Positions 36,290-48,293 of a stretch of DNA of 64,000 nucleotides are shown piece by piece. Under the pieces are notes generated by a model. It was not told the DNA's origin. It ran no database searches and saw only the letters and a program-made list of their open reading frames with translations. The translations under genes were made by a program, and so were the position numbers. This DNA comes from Sphagnum compactum (taxonomy: Eukaryota; Bryophyta; Sphagnopsida; Sphagnales): assembly GCA_965153455.1 (NCBI GenBank), contig OZ234496.1:16422304-16486303 (forward strand), in the 5' to 3' direction. Within the stretch, counting starts at the first letter, position 1. Every line of letters starts with the position of its first letter.

Positions 36290-37004
36290 CAGTGTTAGGT
36301 GGTTCTAACTGGGTGATCCGGTTCTCAAACCGGTTCTCAATCGAATTCTCATATTGAGAATCGACTGTTCTCATTTTGAATGAAAACCGGGCTAAAAATC
36401 GGTTTTAAGGTTCTCACCCACTACGAGAACTGAAATTGGAATTTTTTTTAGAAAAAAGAGAGAAAACCGGATGGGTTTTCAGATGAAAACTCAAATCCGA
36501 TTCTCGGGGTCTTAAACAAATTTGGTTCATTGGTTGCTCTTGTTCTTCTTCTCACATGGGGCTATTGGTATTGGCTCCTCTTGTTCTTCTTCTCACTTGG
36601 GACTGCTACTCTTCTCCTCTTGCTACTACTTTTTTTTCCTTTTACTTTATTACTCTTCTGTTTATTATTATTGCTCTTATTCTTTTCCTGTTGGTGTTAC
36701 TTTTCTCACATGGTGTTGCTCTTTTCTTTTGATGAAATAATTTACTTATTAATTATTTAATTATTAATATTGATTTTAATTAATGAAAAATTTAATAATC
36801 AGGTTGTGAAAACCGATTGTTGTTGTATATATGAGAATCGTCTTATCTGAGAACTGGATGAGTTTGAAAAAAGTTTGATAACCTAATCAGTTCTCACCAG
36901 CACAAAAAATATATATATTAGAGAACTAATCAGGTTCTCATTACATCATGAGAGAACTGGAACTGGTCAGTTCTCACAAAAATAGTAAGAACCGCTCAAC
37001 ACTG
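36290..37004. mobile_element. Non-autonomous hAT element (MITE), 715 bp, with exact 8-bp target duplication
   Basis: The left end CAGTGTTAGGTGGTTCT and the right end, reverse-complemented, CAGTGTTGAGCGGTTCT form a 17-bp inverted repeat with three mismatches. The flanks are identical 8-mers GTTTGAAC (36282-36289 and 37005-37012), the target-duplication length of hAT transposons. Inside, GGTTCTCA/TGAGAACC-type motifs recur many times near both ends (subterminal transposase-binding repeats by analogy). The middle (36522-36740) is CTTCTTCTC/TTATTACTC-rich and encodes nothing plausible. Confidence 0.93.
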
Positions 37005-37012
37005 GTTTGAAC

Positions 37013-39277
37013 CCCTTCCAAAATGGAATGCTAAATGACTTGGTGTTTTAGTCATCCTGATATCATCCCCCACCAAATGTGGATTCATAACAACCTAACC
37101 CCAAGCTTGCAACACAACAAATTATTTTGGGAGAAAAAAGGCTATGGACATCACTTCCAATGTCTTGTGGGGATAGGAAAACACACGTACATGTTGGGAA
37201 GGAGGGAGGGCCAAATCAACTATAAGTTAGAGTTTGCAATGAAACGATTAGTAATACCTAAAGGCCTGGTAAAAATCTTTCAAGGTATGTGGCCACCGCC
37301 TTACACGAAGGAACCTCATGTGTAAGGTGCATCCTCTCCTCCAAAATCAATGACAATCATCCATTTTGAAAATCAAATTCAACAAGATCGTTACTCAGGG
37401 TAAGGACCTCAAATGGGGAGATTGTAAGAATTCGAGTCCCGTGCTTGATGCCCGCCTCACATCTAACCTTCATTCCTAGAACAGCCCTGTTTTGGTCCTT
37501 AGTCCTTACCCTACACATATGTGTGCACAAGATATTGGTGAACAAACATTTCATCACCCACACCATCCATGAGTCAAACCAACACCAACCAACCAAACCA
37601 TGCCAACCTACAATTACATCATCACCTAATGTCAACTTGTCATTTTAATGTAATATATGTCCCAATAAACATCATATATTGTACATTGTTGTAATGGATG
37701 AAATCACAAGGTTTTACCTCACACAAGTGTCGTGACCCACAGCTTTTTGTGTGAGAAAACCCACATTCTCTTGTAATGAATGCTTGTTAGTGGTCTATAG
37801 AACAATAAGTATTTACTCCAACATGTTCCTTGCATGTTCCCCAAACATAGTTCCACATGTACTCTTTATGATCTTCCACAAAATACAACATTGTTTATCA
37901 CTATTCTTGAAGTAATTTTTTCTAGCCTTTAGGCAACATATGGAAATATAAATGTGCAATATCACCTAAAATACAAGGATCCAAATGGTTTTTAGACATG
38001 CACAAAAAAAATTGGTTCCACATATCCAATTTGATTTCCTCATTATTACCCAAGAATTGAAGGGCAAGTTGAAAACTAATTTGTCTATGCTAGTGGGCTA
38101 ACTATTTGGATATCGTCATGCCAATGCAATGAACCTGAAAACCGAAATGACAATGTCAACCTAATGAACCCTACCTTGCAAAACAAGATTTTGTGGTGGG
38201 GCATTTCGGAAAAAAAAATGGAGCGTCGTCTGTATAATGGTATAGTGGCCATTCCATTTCTGAAATGCCCTAATCATCATACTCTGCTTTATGACATAAC
38301 CTCAAAATACACTTTAAAAAAACTGGCAAGGCTTATGAATTTTGCACCAGTTTGAGAGGAAAATAACAAGGCTGCTACCAACTAGAAAATCAATCTTAAA
38401 ATCTGATAGAAAATATACTACATAGCAGGTTTTAATGTTTACTCTTACTGAACTCTTCAGGTCACCAGGCAGTTTGAGCTGCAAATTTGCCCAAACTGAT
38501 CAGTTTAGAAAATTGTAACAACCTCGGAGAAAATCTTTAGTGTATTTGGAGGATGGATTAGTTTTTTGTAATCAGGCTTACAAAATGTTTTTTTTAGGGC
38601 AGATCGTGTAACTCCTTACGATTTTTAGGGCGAAAGATGTAACCCAATCAGATCGCTGCTGAGAGGGAGGGAATTATTTCGTAATAGTAATTCCCTGATG
38701 GCAAGGCCTTTCCCTAAACTTACAACTACCCTGCATAAGTGAAGGCACAGAGGCTCCAAATCCTAAAGACCTGCCCATAAATGTCTAGTGTTAGGAGAGG
38801 GCAGGTTCTAGAACAGAATTTTACCTCAGCAAAATTTTGTTTCTCGGCCAAGAGAGTTAGTTCTTCCATTTTTTGGACAGATCTTCCAACTTTTGGAAGG
38901 ATCATCCCCACTCTTTTGGATCATCTCATCCAACTAAATTTTTTGTGGAAGGATCTTGACCTTGGCTAATGCCCTCGTGCAAAAACCTTACTCTACACTA
39001 ACTAGGCATTTTGGGGAGGCTTCACATGGCAGCCAAGTTGCTTTTTTTTTTTGTTTTTCCCATTGGGTTTGAAAGCCTACAGTAACTGCCCCAAATGGCC
39101 AGTCAAACATAGAAGATGAGGTTTTGTTGAGGGATGTAAACCTAACACACTTTATTGAAAAAAACACAACAGAAGGGGACAAATGAGATAAGCCATGAAT
39201 TATTGGTCTGGCAATGATAAGAAGAAGAATCCATGTAAAGTAGATACTTATGAGGTTCCTATTTATCCATGTATTAT
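37013..39277. other. Unassigned intergenic DNA
   Basis: No recognisable gene. A 96-codon frame at 37035-37325 and a 92-codon frame on - at 37357-37635 have no domain I recognise and no splice-supported extension. Confidence 0.45.
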
Positions 39278-39488
39278 GGTGCATTCACACTTAATGTTAA
39301 GTCAGTGCTAAATGAAAATCTAGGTGGCATCCTAGGTGGCACCAAATGTTAAATGGGTGATATCATAATGTTCAGCGAATGTTAGGTTAACATGAAATGT
39401 TCATGGTAAGTAGGTGTAAGTCCTAAATGACTAGCATGGTGTTAGGGCACTCAACACTAAAGCCCCTAACACCAAGTGTGAATGGACC
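39278..39488 (-). mobile_element. Small MITE, copy 2 (211 bp)
   Basis: The ends are GGTGCATTCACACTTAATGT and the reverse complement of GGTCCATTCACACTTGGTGT. The whole body aligns with the reverse complement of 28945-29158 (CACCATGCTAGTCATTTAGG, GATGCCACCT). Flanks contain TTA on both sides (39274-39276 and 39489-39491), but the left TTA is separated from the repeat by one T, so a TTA target duplication is only possible. Confidence 0.85.
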
Positions 39489-42162
39489 TTAAGTAGGTGC
39501 TTATCAGGTACCTACTTATATCCATGTAAGTAGTTACTTACTAGGTACCTACAAATGACCCTGTAGGTGAGTTAACCCTAGGATATCAACTTTCCTAAAC
39601 GACCCTACAATACAATAGGAGGTTTATTGGGCTCAGATCCAAGTGCACCCCGGCATTCATTCCTCCCAATTCATGTGGGCTTTACCCATTGTAAAGCACA
39701 AGGCGAACACTACCATGAACCTAAACATGCATAGACTGCAAGGTGGAAGATGGGTAGGTGGGTGCCTGAACCTACAAGTAGGCATGAGATCCCTTGTACT
39801 CTTAAGGACTAGGTGTAAGATCCTAAACCCACCCTTTTTCCTAGAAGGGATGTTCATGCATATTGATATAGCCTCCAAATACACTAAGGAATTTCTCAAG
39901 AGTGCTTTACAAATTATCTGGATTAAAGTGGTCATAATTTGGCCATGCCAGATGTTGTCTAAGCAGATGGCCTGTCGAGTACAAACACTGGACAAGTTTC
40001 CTTGGAAAATAGGAAATGTGATGCTTTTATTTGTTTTATTTTGTTGCATGTATAATTAATCTATATATTGAAGTTATAACTAATATATTACTATGTTATT
40101 TAGGGAATTTATAATTCCTTATCAAATCGTCTATCTTCTTGTACCAGAGGTTGTATTTATTTTGCAATTTTGTGAGGTGATATTAATTGGATTTAGCTAG
40201 GGTTTTAACAGACCAAGGTGACAAGTTATTTCTTTCTAAAGTAAAACTGGGATGATACGATTGGGAATGTTGCCCATTTTTTCTAAGAGAATAGGTGTGT
40301 AAGAGGCATTGGCTTAGGGGAGAAGGGATTCTTTTGCTCTCTTTCCCAATAGTTTTGAATTATGATTTGTCAGATATAAATTTTTATTTCAAAATTTTGA
40401 AAAATTATAATTCTGTCTGTTTGTATTTTGTTGTCTGTCTTGCTTTTGTCTTCCTTTCTATGTGATCGAACGTCACTAATAGTGTGTAGCAATGTGGAGC
40501 CCAAGTTTATAGATAATTAAATTAAAAACTTTGAAAGAATGCATGACTTTTTTCTACATCTTTCAATGGATGATTGTCACTGTAGCTGCATTAAATTTTC
40601 ACAAAAAGAGCACTGCAGCCTGGGGGTGGGGGGTAGAGGCAGGTGGTTCACTACTCTCTTGCCCCAAGAAAAAAGACATCACAAGAATGTTGACACTCAT
40701 GGTGATGACAAATTTATATAACAGGGCCTGTTCCTGAATATAGAATCATTGTCTCTACACTAATTAATATCAATCAAACTGTTTGGATCATCCCATCTTG
40801 GGTACCTAGTCCTAGGCCACACTAGCAGAGCCTCCTGGTCTCATGACTCCCAAGCAATTATTATTATGGGGAGCTGGGAAAGTGGAACTGGCACACACAA
40901 ATTCCACCTACTGAAAAAGGCTACAAGAGTTCTGGCATAAAGAAAGACCCCAAAACCATTTCAGTTCTCCATGACCTCTGAAATTAACTACCTACTCTTG
41001 TTAAGTAAATGATTTGGCTCTCTGGATGAATGCCTCCTTGAAATGTGTCCTTACAAAGAGTCCACCAGCCTTTTTCTTTTCAAGTATGGCTGGTTGCCAA
41101 GGTGGCTTCACAGCTCGTGCATGAAATAGTATAGGTGGCTAAAATTTTATGTAATCTGTAGGTGACTTAGCGATTTTTCTTTTTGACAAGTGGCCATGAT
41201 GACAAGTTGTAAATTGCAAATGTCTACAGTGACAACAATAGCCCTCAATGTGATCAAAACATAATGGCGACATGTGTATCGCCACAAGTACATATTTGGT
41301 GATGGGGTTATTGTTAAACAAGAAATTTTTGTTCCATACAACAATATGTTGCAACAAAGAGGCTTCAAATTTTGCACAAAGACATTCCTAGTGACACTGA
41401 TAAATCCAATTACAAGGATAGAAGACATCCAAAGCAATGCAAAACCTAGAAAATGAAACATTACAATCTACCATGTGCTCACAAATATAGCATATATCAT
41501 CACACATTTGCATAAAAAACTAAAAAGTGATTGATTGAAGGTGAGGGTCCAATTGCAATGTGCATATGACTACATCCGGCATAGTTTTGAAATCATAAGG
41601 AAACATTGAAGACCATCCCAACCTTCACAACATGTTCATTCTTTGCATTAAGCATCAAGCCTAATTCATGAAACTCAATATCAACTTTTGTGCGTGAATT
41701 CTTTGTGAAGTGGTGGAGGAACTCCAAAGTTCAAACTCTTAAAACTCCAAGAACTCCAAAGTTCAAAGGAACATAAGGCTAGAAATTGGTCTATACATTG
41801 ATTGAGGAGCCATGTACATTTTCCACCAAACACATGATTAAAATGCTTGTTGCATAATTTGTAAGATTACACTTGTCATTTCCCATTATATCCATCTTAA
41901 GGTCAACCACTAACCATGGGTGGCCATCAAAAAAATTTGCCCAAAATCACAAATTCCAATTGATGTTGACAAATTGCAATGTCAGAAAGGGAAAATTCAT
42001 GCAAACATAAATTTAAACATGGTAATTTATATTCATCACATTCTTATATGGTGTGTTTGATTTTTCTTTGTAATCCACAAATCTTCCAAAAACTTTTCCA
42101 GCTTCCAAAAACAAACTTGCATTTATGCATTTGCACTATATCAAGTTTCGCCTTGTCACTTG
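39489..42162. other. Unassigned intergenic DNA, left flank of the retrotransposon
   Basis: Sense and antisense frames of 138 and 130 codons overlap at 39643-40059 without any recognisable domain. A dispersed GTAGGTACCTAC-like motif recurs around 39490-39560. I see no gene. Confidence 0.45.
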
Positions 42163-42167
42163 GTAAT

Positions 42168-42984
42168 TGTCGCAACCCCACTTTGAGCAAAGTGTGAGGA
42201 TGCAACTCACACTCCCAAAGTTGGGGACTTGGAGTCCTCCGGGACTCCCAAAAACTCAAAGCTCGATTGCAGGGGTCAAAACACCTCGCATTGAGGTGTT
42301 TTTTATATCAATGGAAAGGTCTTGAAGTGTCAATTTCGAAGATGGCCTCGCATGGACCATTTGGACATCTGTAGCGCAAGTTATGGGCAAAAGAAGGGCT
42401 GGGAGTCAAACTCGCAGTTTGACTCCCAACCACTAAAAGTCGGGAATCGACTTGATCCCGGTGTGTGCAGGTGGAGTGCGACACACCGTTGGAAAGATCT
42501 TGAGGAGACCTACAACTTTGGTTTAGACCTCACTTCAATCAGAGGTCTGAGCCAGGAGATATGAGCTCCCAAAGTCCCAAGAGTCCAAACCGGGACAGTT
42601 TCGGGACTCCTCTTTGGGAGTCCCGGGAAAAGGTGCCATTTGGATGTAGCCTCGGCGGAGAGCTGCAGAGAATACTATATGGGGGAAGGTGGTGGCTTCC
42701 CCCGAGTCCGGGCCGTGGTGAGTCAAGTGAGTCCAAGGTTGCCCGTGGCTTGTCCTAGCACCAAAGTGATCCAGAAAGTGCTTTAACCACCTAGTGGTTG
42801 GTTTTGATGCAGATTTGAGTAGGTGAAAAGCTTGTCACTCTTCCTAGTCCATCCCGAGGCTTCAGCATGACCCTTTACCCCTCTTAGTGCTGAAGGCTGG
42901 GAGCGTGCCCCGAGTCCCTCCCTTTTCCGCAACTTGAACAAGTTAGTCCAACTTTGGACTAACTAGGGACTTGAGAGCGCGTCA
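42168..42984 (+). repeat. 5' LTR (817 bp)
   Basis: TGTCGCAACCCC to GCGCGTCA. It is homologous along its length to 48294-49107. Contains the retrotransposon promoter by position; I could not single out a TATA box. Confidence 0.96.
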
Positions 42985-42986
42985 CT

Positions 42987-42998
42987 TGGTATCAGAGC
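42987..42998 (+). other. Primer-binding site, initiator-tRNA-Met type
   Basis: TGGTATCAGAGC, two bases after the 5' LTR. This is the standard complement of the 3' end of plant initiator tRNA-Met used by many plant LTR retrotransposons. Confidence 0.93.
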
Positions 42999-43034
42999 TT
43001 AAGGTGAGCTCGATTCACTTCTTGGGAGTTTCGG

Positions 43035-44154
43035 GTGGCACCCAAGAAGAACCGTAAGCAAGCTCAAGAAGCCATGGTCGAGAAACCCATCGAAGACCTT
43101 GTAGTCCCGCCAGAATCAAATGGGGAGGAGGAACCAAGAACCCGGGAGGACCAAGATGAGCCCGAAAGTGAGGAGGAACAACGGAGCTCGGTCTTATTCA
43201 CCCCAGAACAATTGGAAGTCCTCCTCAAGATGAATAGGCCCGACTTCGGTGAGTTGGTGGCGGCCCTCAAAACGGGGACCTCCAAAAGTGAAAGGTTTCA
43301 ACTGACCAAGCCCGGGAACTTCGATGGCGCCCGCAACCGAAAAGTGGTGGATGCTTGGCTTGCGGAAATGGATGACTACTTACATGCCGCCAAGGTTGGA
43401 CGGCATTCCGCCGTGGAGCTTGCCCAATCCTACTTGAAAGGCTATGCGGCCACATGGTGGCGGACAGTGAGACAAGAAGAAGGGAAGAATCATGGCTACA
43501 CTTTGGAGTTCTTCCAGGAACGCATTGAGTCGGAATTTGTTCCAAGGAATTCCGACTACATATCAAGGTGCAAACTCCGCGACCTTGTGAATGTCACAGA
43601 TGACAATTTGCGGCAATATGTGAGGACTTATTCGGAACTCATGTTTGAGATCCGGCACATGCATGAGCTGGATCATGTGTGCCAATTCGTGATGGGGCTT
43701 CCAACTTGGGCCAAGCGCAAGCTTGAGGAAAATTGGCCCTTTATCCGAAGCCATCATGAAAGTGGAAGGCTTCTCGGATGTGGGGCGGGGTGAAAAATCC
43801 GGGTTCAAGAAGGACAACAAGTTCTTTCACAAAAAGCCAAGGCATGAGGGCAAATGGAACCGAGGGCAAGGAAGCCCAACGAAGGATAAGGCCAAACAGT
43901 TTCAAGGCACGGGGTTCAAACCCAAGGGGAACTTTGTGAAGAAGGGGGCTCCTTTCAAAGCGAGCCAACCCAAGGGAGATTTTGGGGTGAAACCCAAAGG
44001 AGCGTGTTTCAATTGCAATGAAGTGAAACACTACTCCAAAGATTGTCCCAAGTCCAAAACGGGGAATGGGGGCTCTAAGGTAATTGCCCTCAATGCCAAC
44101 CTAGCCCAACCCGAATGCAATCGACTTATCTTTTTTGAACGGGAAGATTTCTAA
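43035..44154 (+). pseudogene. gag: gag of the chromovirus (broken)
   Basis: The first frame, 43035-43793, begins at GTG where the family start (MAPKKNRKQ) would normally be ATG; the next in-frame ATG is at 43074. It carries an acidic N-terminus and a Retrotrans_gag capsid domain (about residues 90-240; VDAWLAEMDDYL, GYAATWW, LEFFQERIESEFVP, FVMGLP). A frameshift between about 43723 and 43750 moves the reading to the next frame, which continues to 44154 through a Lys/Gly-rich basic region and a CCHC zinc knuckle, CFNCNEVKHYSKDC, with Lys at the usual Gly position. Gag packages the element's RNA; this copy cannot make full-length Gag. Confidence 0.92.
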
Positions 44155-45695
44155 GCGGGATGTGTTATGTCTCTTGGACACAGGGGCTTCTCAAAACTTC
44201 ATAACCCGGGAAAGCGCCGAAAGGATGGAGCTCCACTTGGAGGAGCTCAAGGCACCCATCGAGGTGCACTTCGCGGATGGGGTTCCCCATCCCACAACGT
44301 TGCAAACAAAGGAGGTGCTTCTCCAACTAGGAAATTGGAGAGGAAAGGTGGACTTGTTAGTTTCCACCTTAGGTGGAATGGACTGCATTTTGGGAATGGA
44401 GTTCATCACCCAAAACAATGTGCTCATAGAAGGGCACAATAGGCTAGTTAGAATCTCATCTAAAAGTGGGATTATGCGGGTGAAGGCACATGAGTTGCCT
44501 TGTGCAGGTGGACCAACCATCCACTTTATGTTAGGAAATTCCTGGGAAAGAGAATGCGTGGGAGGTTACGACATGATGTGTGTGATGCGGGTGTTGGATG
44601 AGTATGAGCCCAAGGAAGCCACCAAGTTGGTGACTTCCACCAAGTGCATAAAGAAAGTTTTGGAAGAGTTCCCGGATGTGATGCCCGAAGAGTTGCCCGA
44701 AGACCTGCCCCCGAGAAGACGAGTTGATCATGCGATCGAGGTGATGCCGGGAGTGGCACTTCCCGCCAAGGCCCCATATCGAATGAGCCATGAGGAGTTG
44801 AAAGAGCTTAAGGTTCAACTTGAAGAACTCCTCACGAAAGGTTATATCAAACCAAACAAATCACCATATGGGGCACCAGTCCTTTTTGTTCACAAGAAGG
44901 ATGGGACTTTGAGGATGTGTGTGGATTATAGAGCCCTCAATAGCAATGGTGAAGAACCGGTATCCTTTACCTCGAATCGATGATCTATTTGATCGTCCCT
45001 CGGGAGCCAAGGTGTTTAGTAGGATTGACCTACGTTCGGGGTATTACCAAATTTGGATCGCGGAAGGCGACGAAGAAAAGACCGCTTGCCGCACAAGGTA
45101 TGGCTCATATGAGTTCTTGGTGATGCCTTTTGGGCTCACCAATGCACCCGCCACATTTTGCACTCTCCTGAATGACATTTTCCGGAAATGGTTAGATGAT
45201 TTTGTGGTCGTCTACATAGACGACATTTTGATCTATAGTAGCTCCTTAGAGGAGCATGAGGAGCACCTTCGCAAAGTGTTCCAAAGGCTAAGGGAAAACA
45301 AGTTGTATGCTAAGTTTTAGAAGTGCAAATTTGGGGTGACGGAAGTGGACTTCCTTGGACATAGGATAACTCAAGAAGGTTTGAAGATGGATGATCACAA
45401 GGTTAAGGCAATCTTGGATTGGGAACCGCCTAGGTCGGTTCCCGCCTTGATATCCTTTTTAAGATTGACATCCTATTATCGCAACTTCATCAAGAACTTT
45501 GCGAGCATAGCCGCGGCTCTGACAAACCTTTTGAAGAAGTCCGCCATCACTTATGAATGGGAAGAAGCATGCGACGAAGCCTTTGAAACATTGAAGGGCA
45601 TTTTGGTGAAGGCGCCGGTGTTGAAGTTGCCCGACTTTGACAAAGAGATTGAGATTCATTCGATGCCTCCGACTTTGCAATTGGACGAGTCCTAG
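44135..45695 (+). pseudogene. pol: pol part 1: aspartic protease and reverse transcriptase (broken)
   Basis: The frame 44135-44983 has the protease signature [11 protein letters not shown] (Asp-Thr-Gly at 44177-44185), a linker, then the start of reverse transcriptase ([52 protein letters not shown]). A frameshift near 44940 moves to 44919-45320, with [26 protein letters not shown] and the catalytic YIDD at 45213-45224. An in-frame TAG follows at 45318-45320. The frame then continues at 45336-45695 (VDFLGHRITQEGLKMD, SFLRLTSYYRNFI) until another frameshift near 45660, at the start of RNase H. Confidence 0.93.
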
Positions 45696-47191
45696 TGCAA
45701 GAAAGAAGACCGGTGGCCTTTGAAAATAAAAAGTTGAGTGAGACGGATCAGAGTTGGCCAACACATGAAAAGGAAATGTGGGCGGTCATACATTGTCTCA
45801 AGACTTGGGGCCATTACATAGGCTCCAAGGATGTGGTGGTGTGGACCGACAATGTGACCTTGAAATACTTTATCACTCAACCCAAGTTGTCATCAAAACA
45901 AGTAAGGTGGCAAGACACATTGGCATTGTTCAATGTGGATATCCGGCACAAGCTGGGAAAGGAGAACATAGTTCCCGATGCCTTGAGCCGAAAACACCAA
46001 CTTAGAGTGGTGTATGTGGGAGAGACGGAACTTCAAAAGGAAGTTCGACTAGTAAGCCGTCGAGATGCATTTGCCAAAGAGGTAACGCAAAGCATCCAAA
46101 ATGGAGCCAAGTCCCACTTCCATTTGCAAAATGGATTATTGTGGTACAAACAAAATCGACTCTATGTGCCGGAAGGGAAAATGAGGGACACACTCTTGAA
46201 GGAATGTCATGATGGATCGCTTGCGGGCCATGGTGGTGCAAAACGCACCACAACATTCCTAAAGAAGTCCTACTATTGGCCCAACTTGAAAGATTGTGCG
46301 GAGGAATATGTGAAGACGTGTTTAACTTGTCAACAAAACCGGACCCTCAACAAGAAGCAAGCGGGTTTGTTGCAACCTTTGCCAATTTCCGAAGGGCCGT
46401 GGGAAAGTGTGTCCATGGACTTCATGGTGAGTTTGCCCCCATCAAGGGGATTTGATGCCATCATGGTTGTGGTGGATCGATTTAGCAAGATGGCGCATTT
46501 CATTCCCACAAAAGATGAAGCCACGGCCCAAGAGACGGGGAGGTTGTTCTTTTCCCACATCTTCAAGCACCATGGCCTCCCAAAGGACATAGTTTCGGAT
46601 CGAGACCCAAAGTTCACAAGCAAATTTTAGCGAGCCTTGTGGAAGCGGATGGGGTCGGAACTCAAGATGAGCACTTTGTTCCGCCCCCAAACCGATGGAC
46701 AAACCGAGAGGGTCAACTTGGTGATCTAACAATTCTTAAGGAATTATGTTGCGGCGGATCAACAAGATTGGGTGGACCATTTGGAGTTAGCTGAGTTTTG
46801 TTACAACAACTCGGCACACTCTGCAACTGGGTCCACCCCAATCCAAATGGTGACGGGCAAGTCACCAATTGTGCCCATGACTTGGGCAGCACAATGACAA
46901 ACCCCGGGTGATGCAAGTGAGCAAGTGCCGATGGTCAAACAACTTGATGAAGAAAGGCGGCGTTTGTGGGAGTTGGCCAAGGCCAATTTGGAAAAGGCGC
47001 ACAAAAGGTACAAGGATTTTGCGGACAAGTCCCGACGAGATGTGAAGTTTCAAGAAGGGGATGAAGTGTGGTTGAACATCAAGAACTTCCGGTTGCCAGA
47101 AGGTTTAAGTCATAAGTTATTGGGCCCATATGCGGGCCCATTCAAAGTGTTGGAAAAGAAATTATCCGACACTTATAAGTTAGAACTATAG
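45660..47191 (+). pseudogene. pol: pol part 2: RNase H and integrase (broken)
   Basis: The frame 45695-46630 has RNase H (VAFENKKLSETDQSWPTHEK, HYIGSKDVVVWTDN, KENIVPDALSRK). Then comes the integrase HHCC finger (LLKECHDGSLAGHGG, YYWPNLKDCAEEYVKTCLTC) and the catalytic core (MDFMVSLPPSRGFDAIMVVV, DRFSKMAHFIPT, GLPKDIVSDRDPKF). A stop at 46628-46630 interrupts the core before its final conserved segment (RPQTDGQTERVN). Further in-frame stops are at 46727-46729, 46895-46897 and 47189-47191. The last open part, 46925-47191, is the GPY/F-like module (GDEVWLNIKNF, KLLGPYAGPFKVLEK). Confidence 0.93.
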
Positions 47192-47229
47192 GAAAATCTA
47201 GAGTTCATCCCACATTTCATGTTTCTCTT

Positions 47230-47499
47230 TTGAAGCCGGTCTCCCGCGATGCCTCAAGGCCTAATCGAGAGCAAAACTCAAGGCCCCCACCTGACTTGGT
47301 TCATAATGAACCAGAGTTTGAGGTGGAGGCCGTGCTCAAGTCAAAGCAACTAAGAGGACGAGAGCGGGAATACCTAGTTAAGTGGAAAGGACATCATGCA
47401 ATAGAGGCTTCTTGGGTGACTGAATCCGATATGGAACATGCCCAAGAAGCCATAGAAGAATTCCACGCTAGACCGGCAAAAAAGAAACGTAGAACGTGA
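47230..47499 (+). pseudogene. C-terminal chromodomain of the integrase
   Basis: In a different frame from the preceding integrase. EFEVEAVLKSKQLRGREREY, then LVKWKGHHAIEASWVTESDM and AQEAIEEFH: the three-strand plus helix pattern of a chromodomain, including YLVKWKG and the W of ASWV. Chromodomains of chromoviruses direct insertion by binding modified histones; this is family knowledge. Confidence 0.92.
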
Positions 47500-48284
47500 T
47501 GAGGACATCACCTTTCTTTTAGTGGGGTAGAGTGTCACATAAAATGTACCACATCAAGTTGCAAGTGAAATAAAGGCAAAAACAACTTCGAAGAGATTGT
47601 ATTACGAGAATTTTGTATAAGTGCAAATAGGGTTGTCAAATGGCATTGGATAAATGGAACTATCTTGCGTAGGCCCAAATCAAAATTGGACTCCTACTTT
47701 GGGGTTAAGGAAACTTGGCCCCAAAAGAAGAGGCAAGCAAGGTGAGCTTGCGGGGACATGCACATGCCTTAAGTGCATCCCAAAGGTTTGGTTGGTAGTG
47801 GCAGCCAACGCAGGAGGTCATGACCCTGCTCGCGTACTTTAATCGTGTATTTTGGGACTTGTGTTTTGGTAAGACCCAAGTGTTGCTTCTCGTACCTTGA
47901 TAATCAAACCTTTTAGTTAAGGCTTGGTTGTTGTGACTAAGGCGCGAGATTGGGAAAGGAGTCATGTCAAGTAGCTTAGGTCAAGAGTAGACTTGACTTG
48001 AGTTCCTCATGAGGGGAAGAATAAAAAGTTCCTCCCAAATGAGGGGCTTCGTCAAATTAGGCTAGTTTAGTCTTCTTTTGACGAAGCGTGGGAAGAGGGT
48101 TTTTCAGGAGACCCTTTTGGACTTGTCAGGAAAGTGTTGGAAACTTGGGGATGCCTAAGTTAGCTTGAAACAAGGTCCGAGCCGCAAAAAGTCGGCACAA
48201 ATGGCCAAGTATCCAAATGAAAGCAATTGCAAGTGTGAGAGAAAATTCTAAGTATCAATGAGAACATTAACCTTTTCTTCTAGT
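47500..48284 (+). other. 3' internal non-coding region of the retrotransposon
   Basis: Between the chromodomain stop and the polypurine tract. No reading frame of note. It probably served as 3' untranslated RNA. Confidence 0.7.
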
Positions 48285-48293
48285 AAGGGAGAG
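48285..48293 (+). other. Polypurine tract
   Basis: AAGGGAGAG directly before the 3' LTR (TGTCGC at 48294); position and composition fit the plus-strand primer of reverse transcription. Confidence 0.9.

Noticed and set aside
36522-36760. Overlapping Ser/Leu/Phe/Tyr-rich frames
   Set aside because: They come from pyrimidine-rich simple sequence inside the hAT MITE.
37035-37325. 96-codon frame on +
   Set aside because: Begins and ends without splice or domain support; no homology recognised.
39643-40059. 138-codon frame on + overlapping a 130-codon frame on -
   Set aside because: Both strands are open over the same bases, which is a composition effect. No domain, signal or splice-supported extension.
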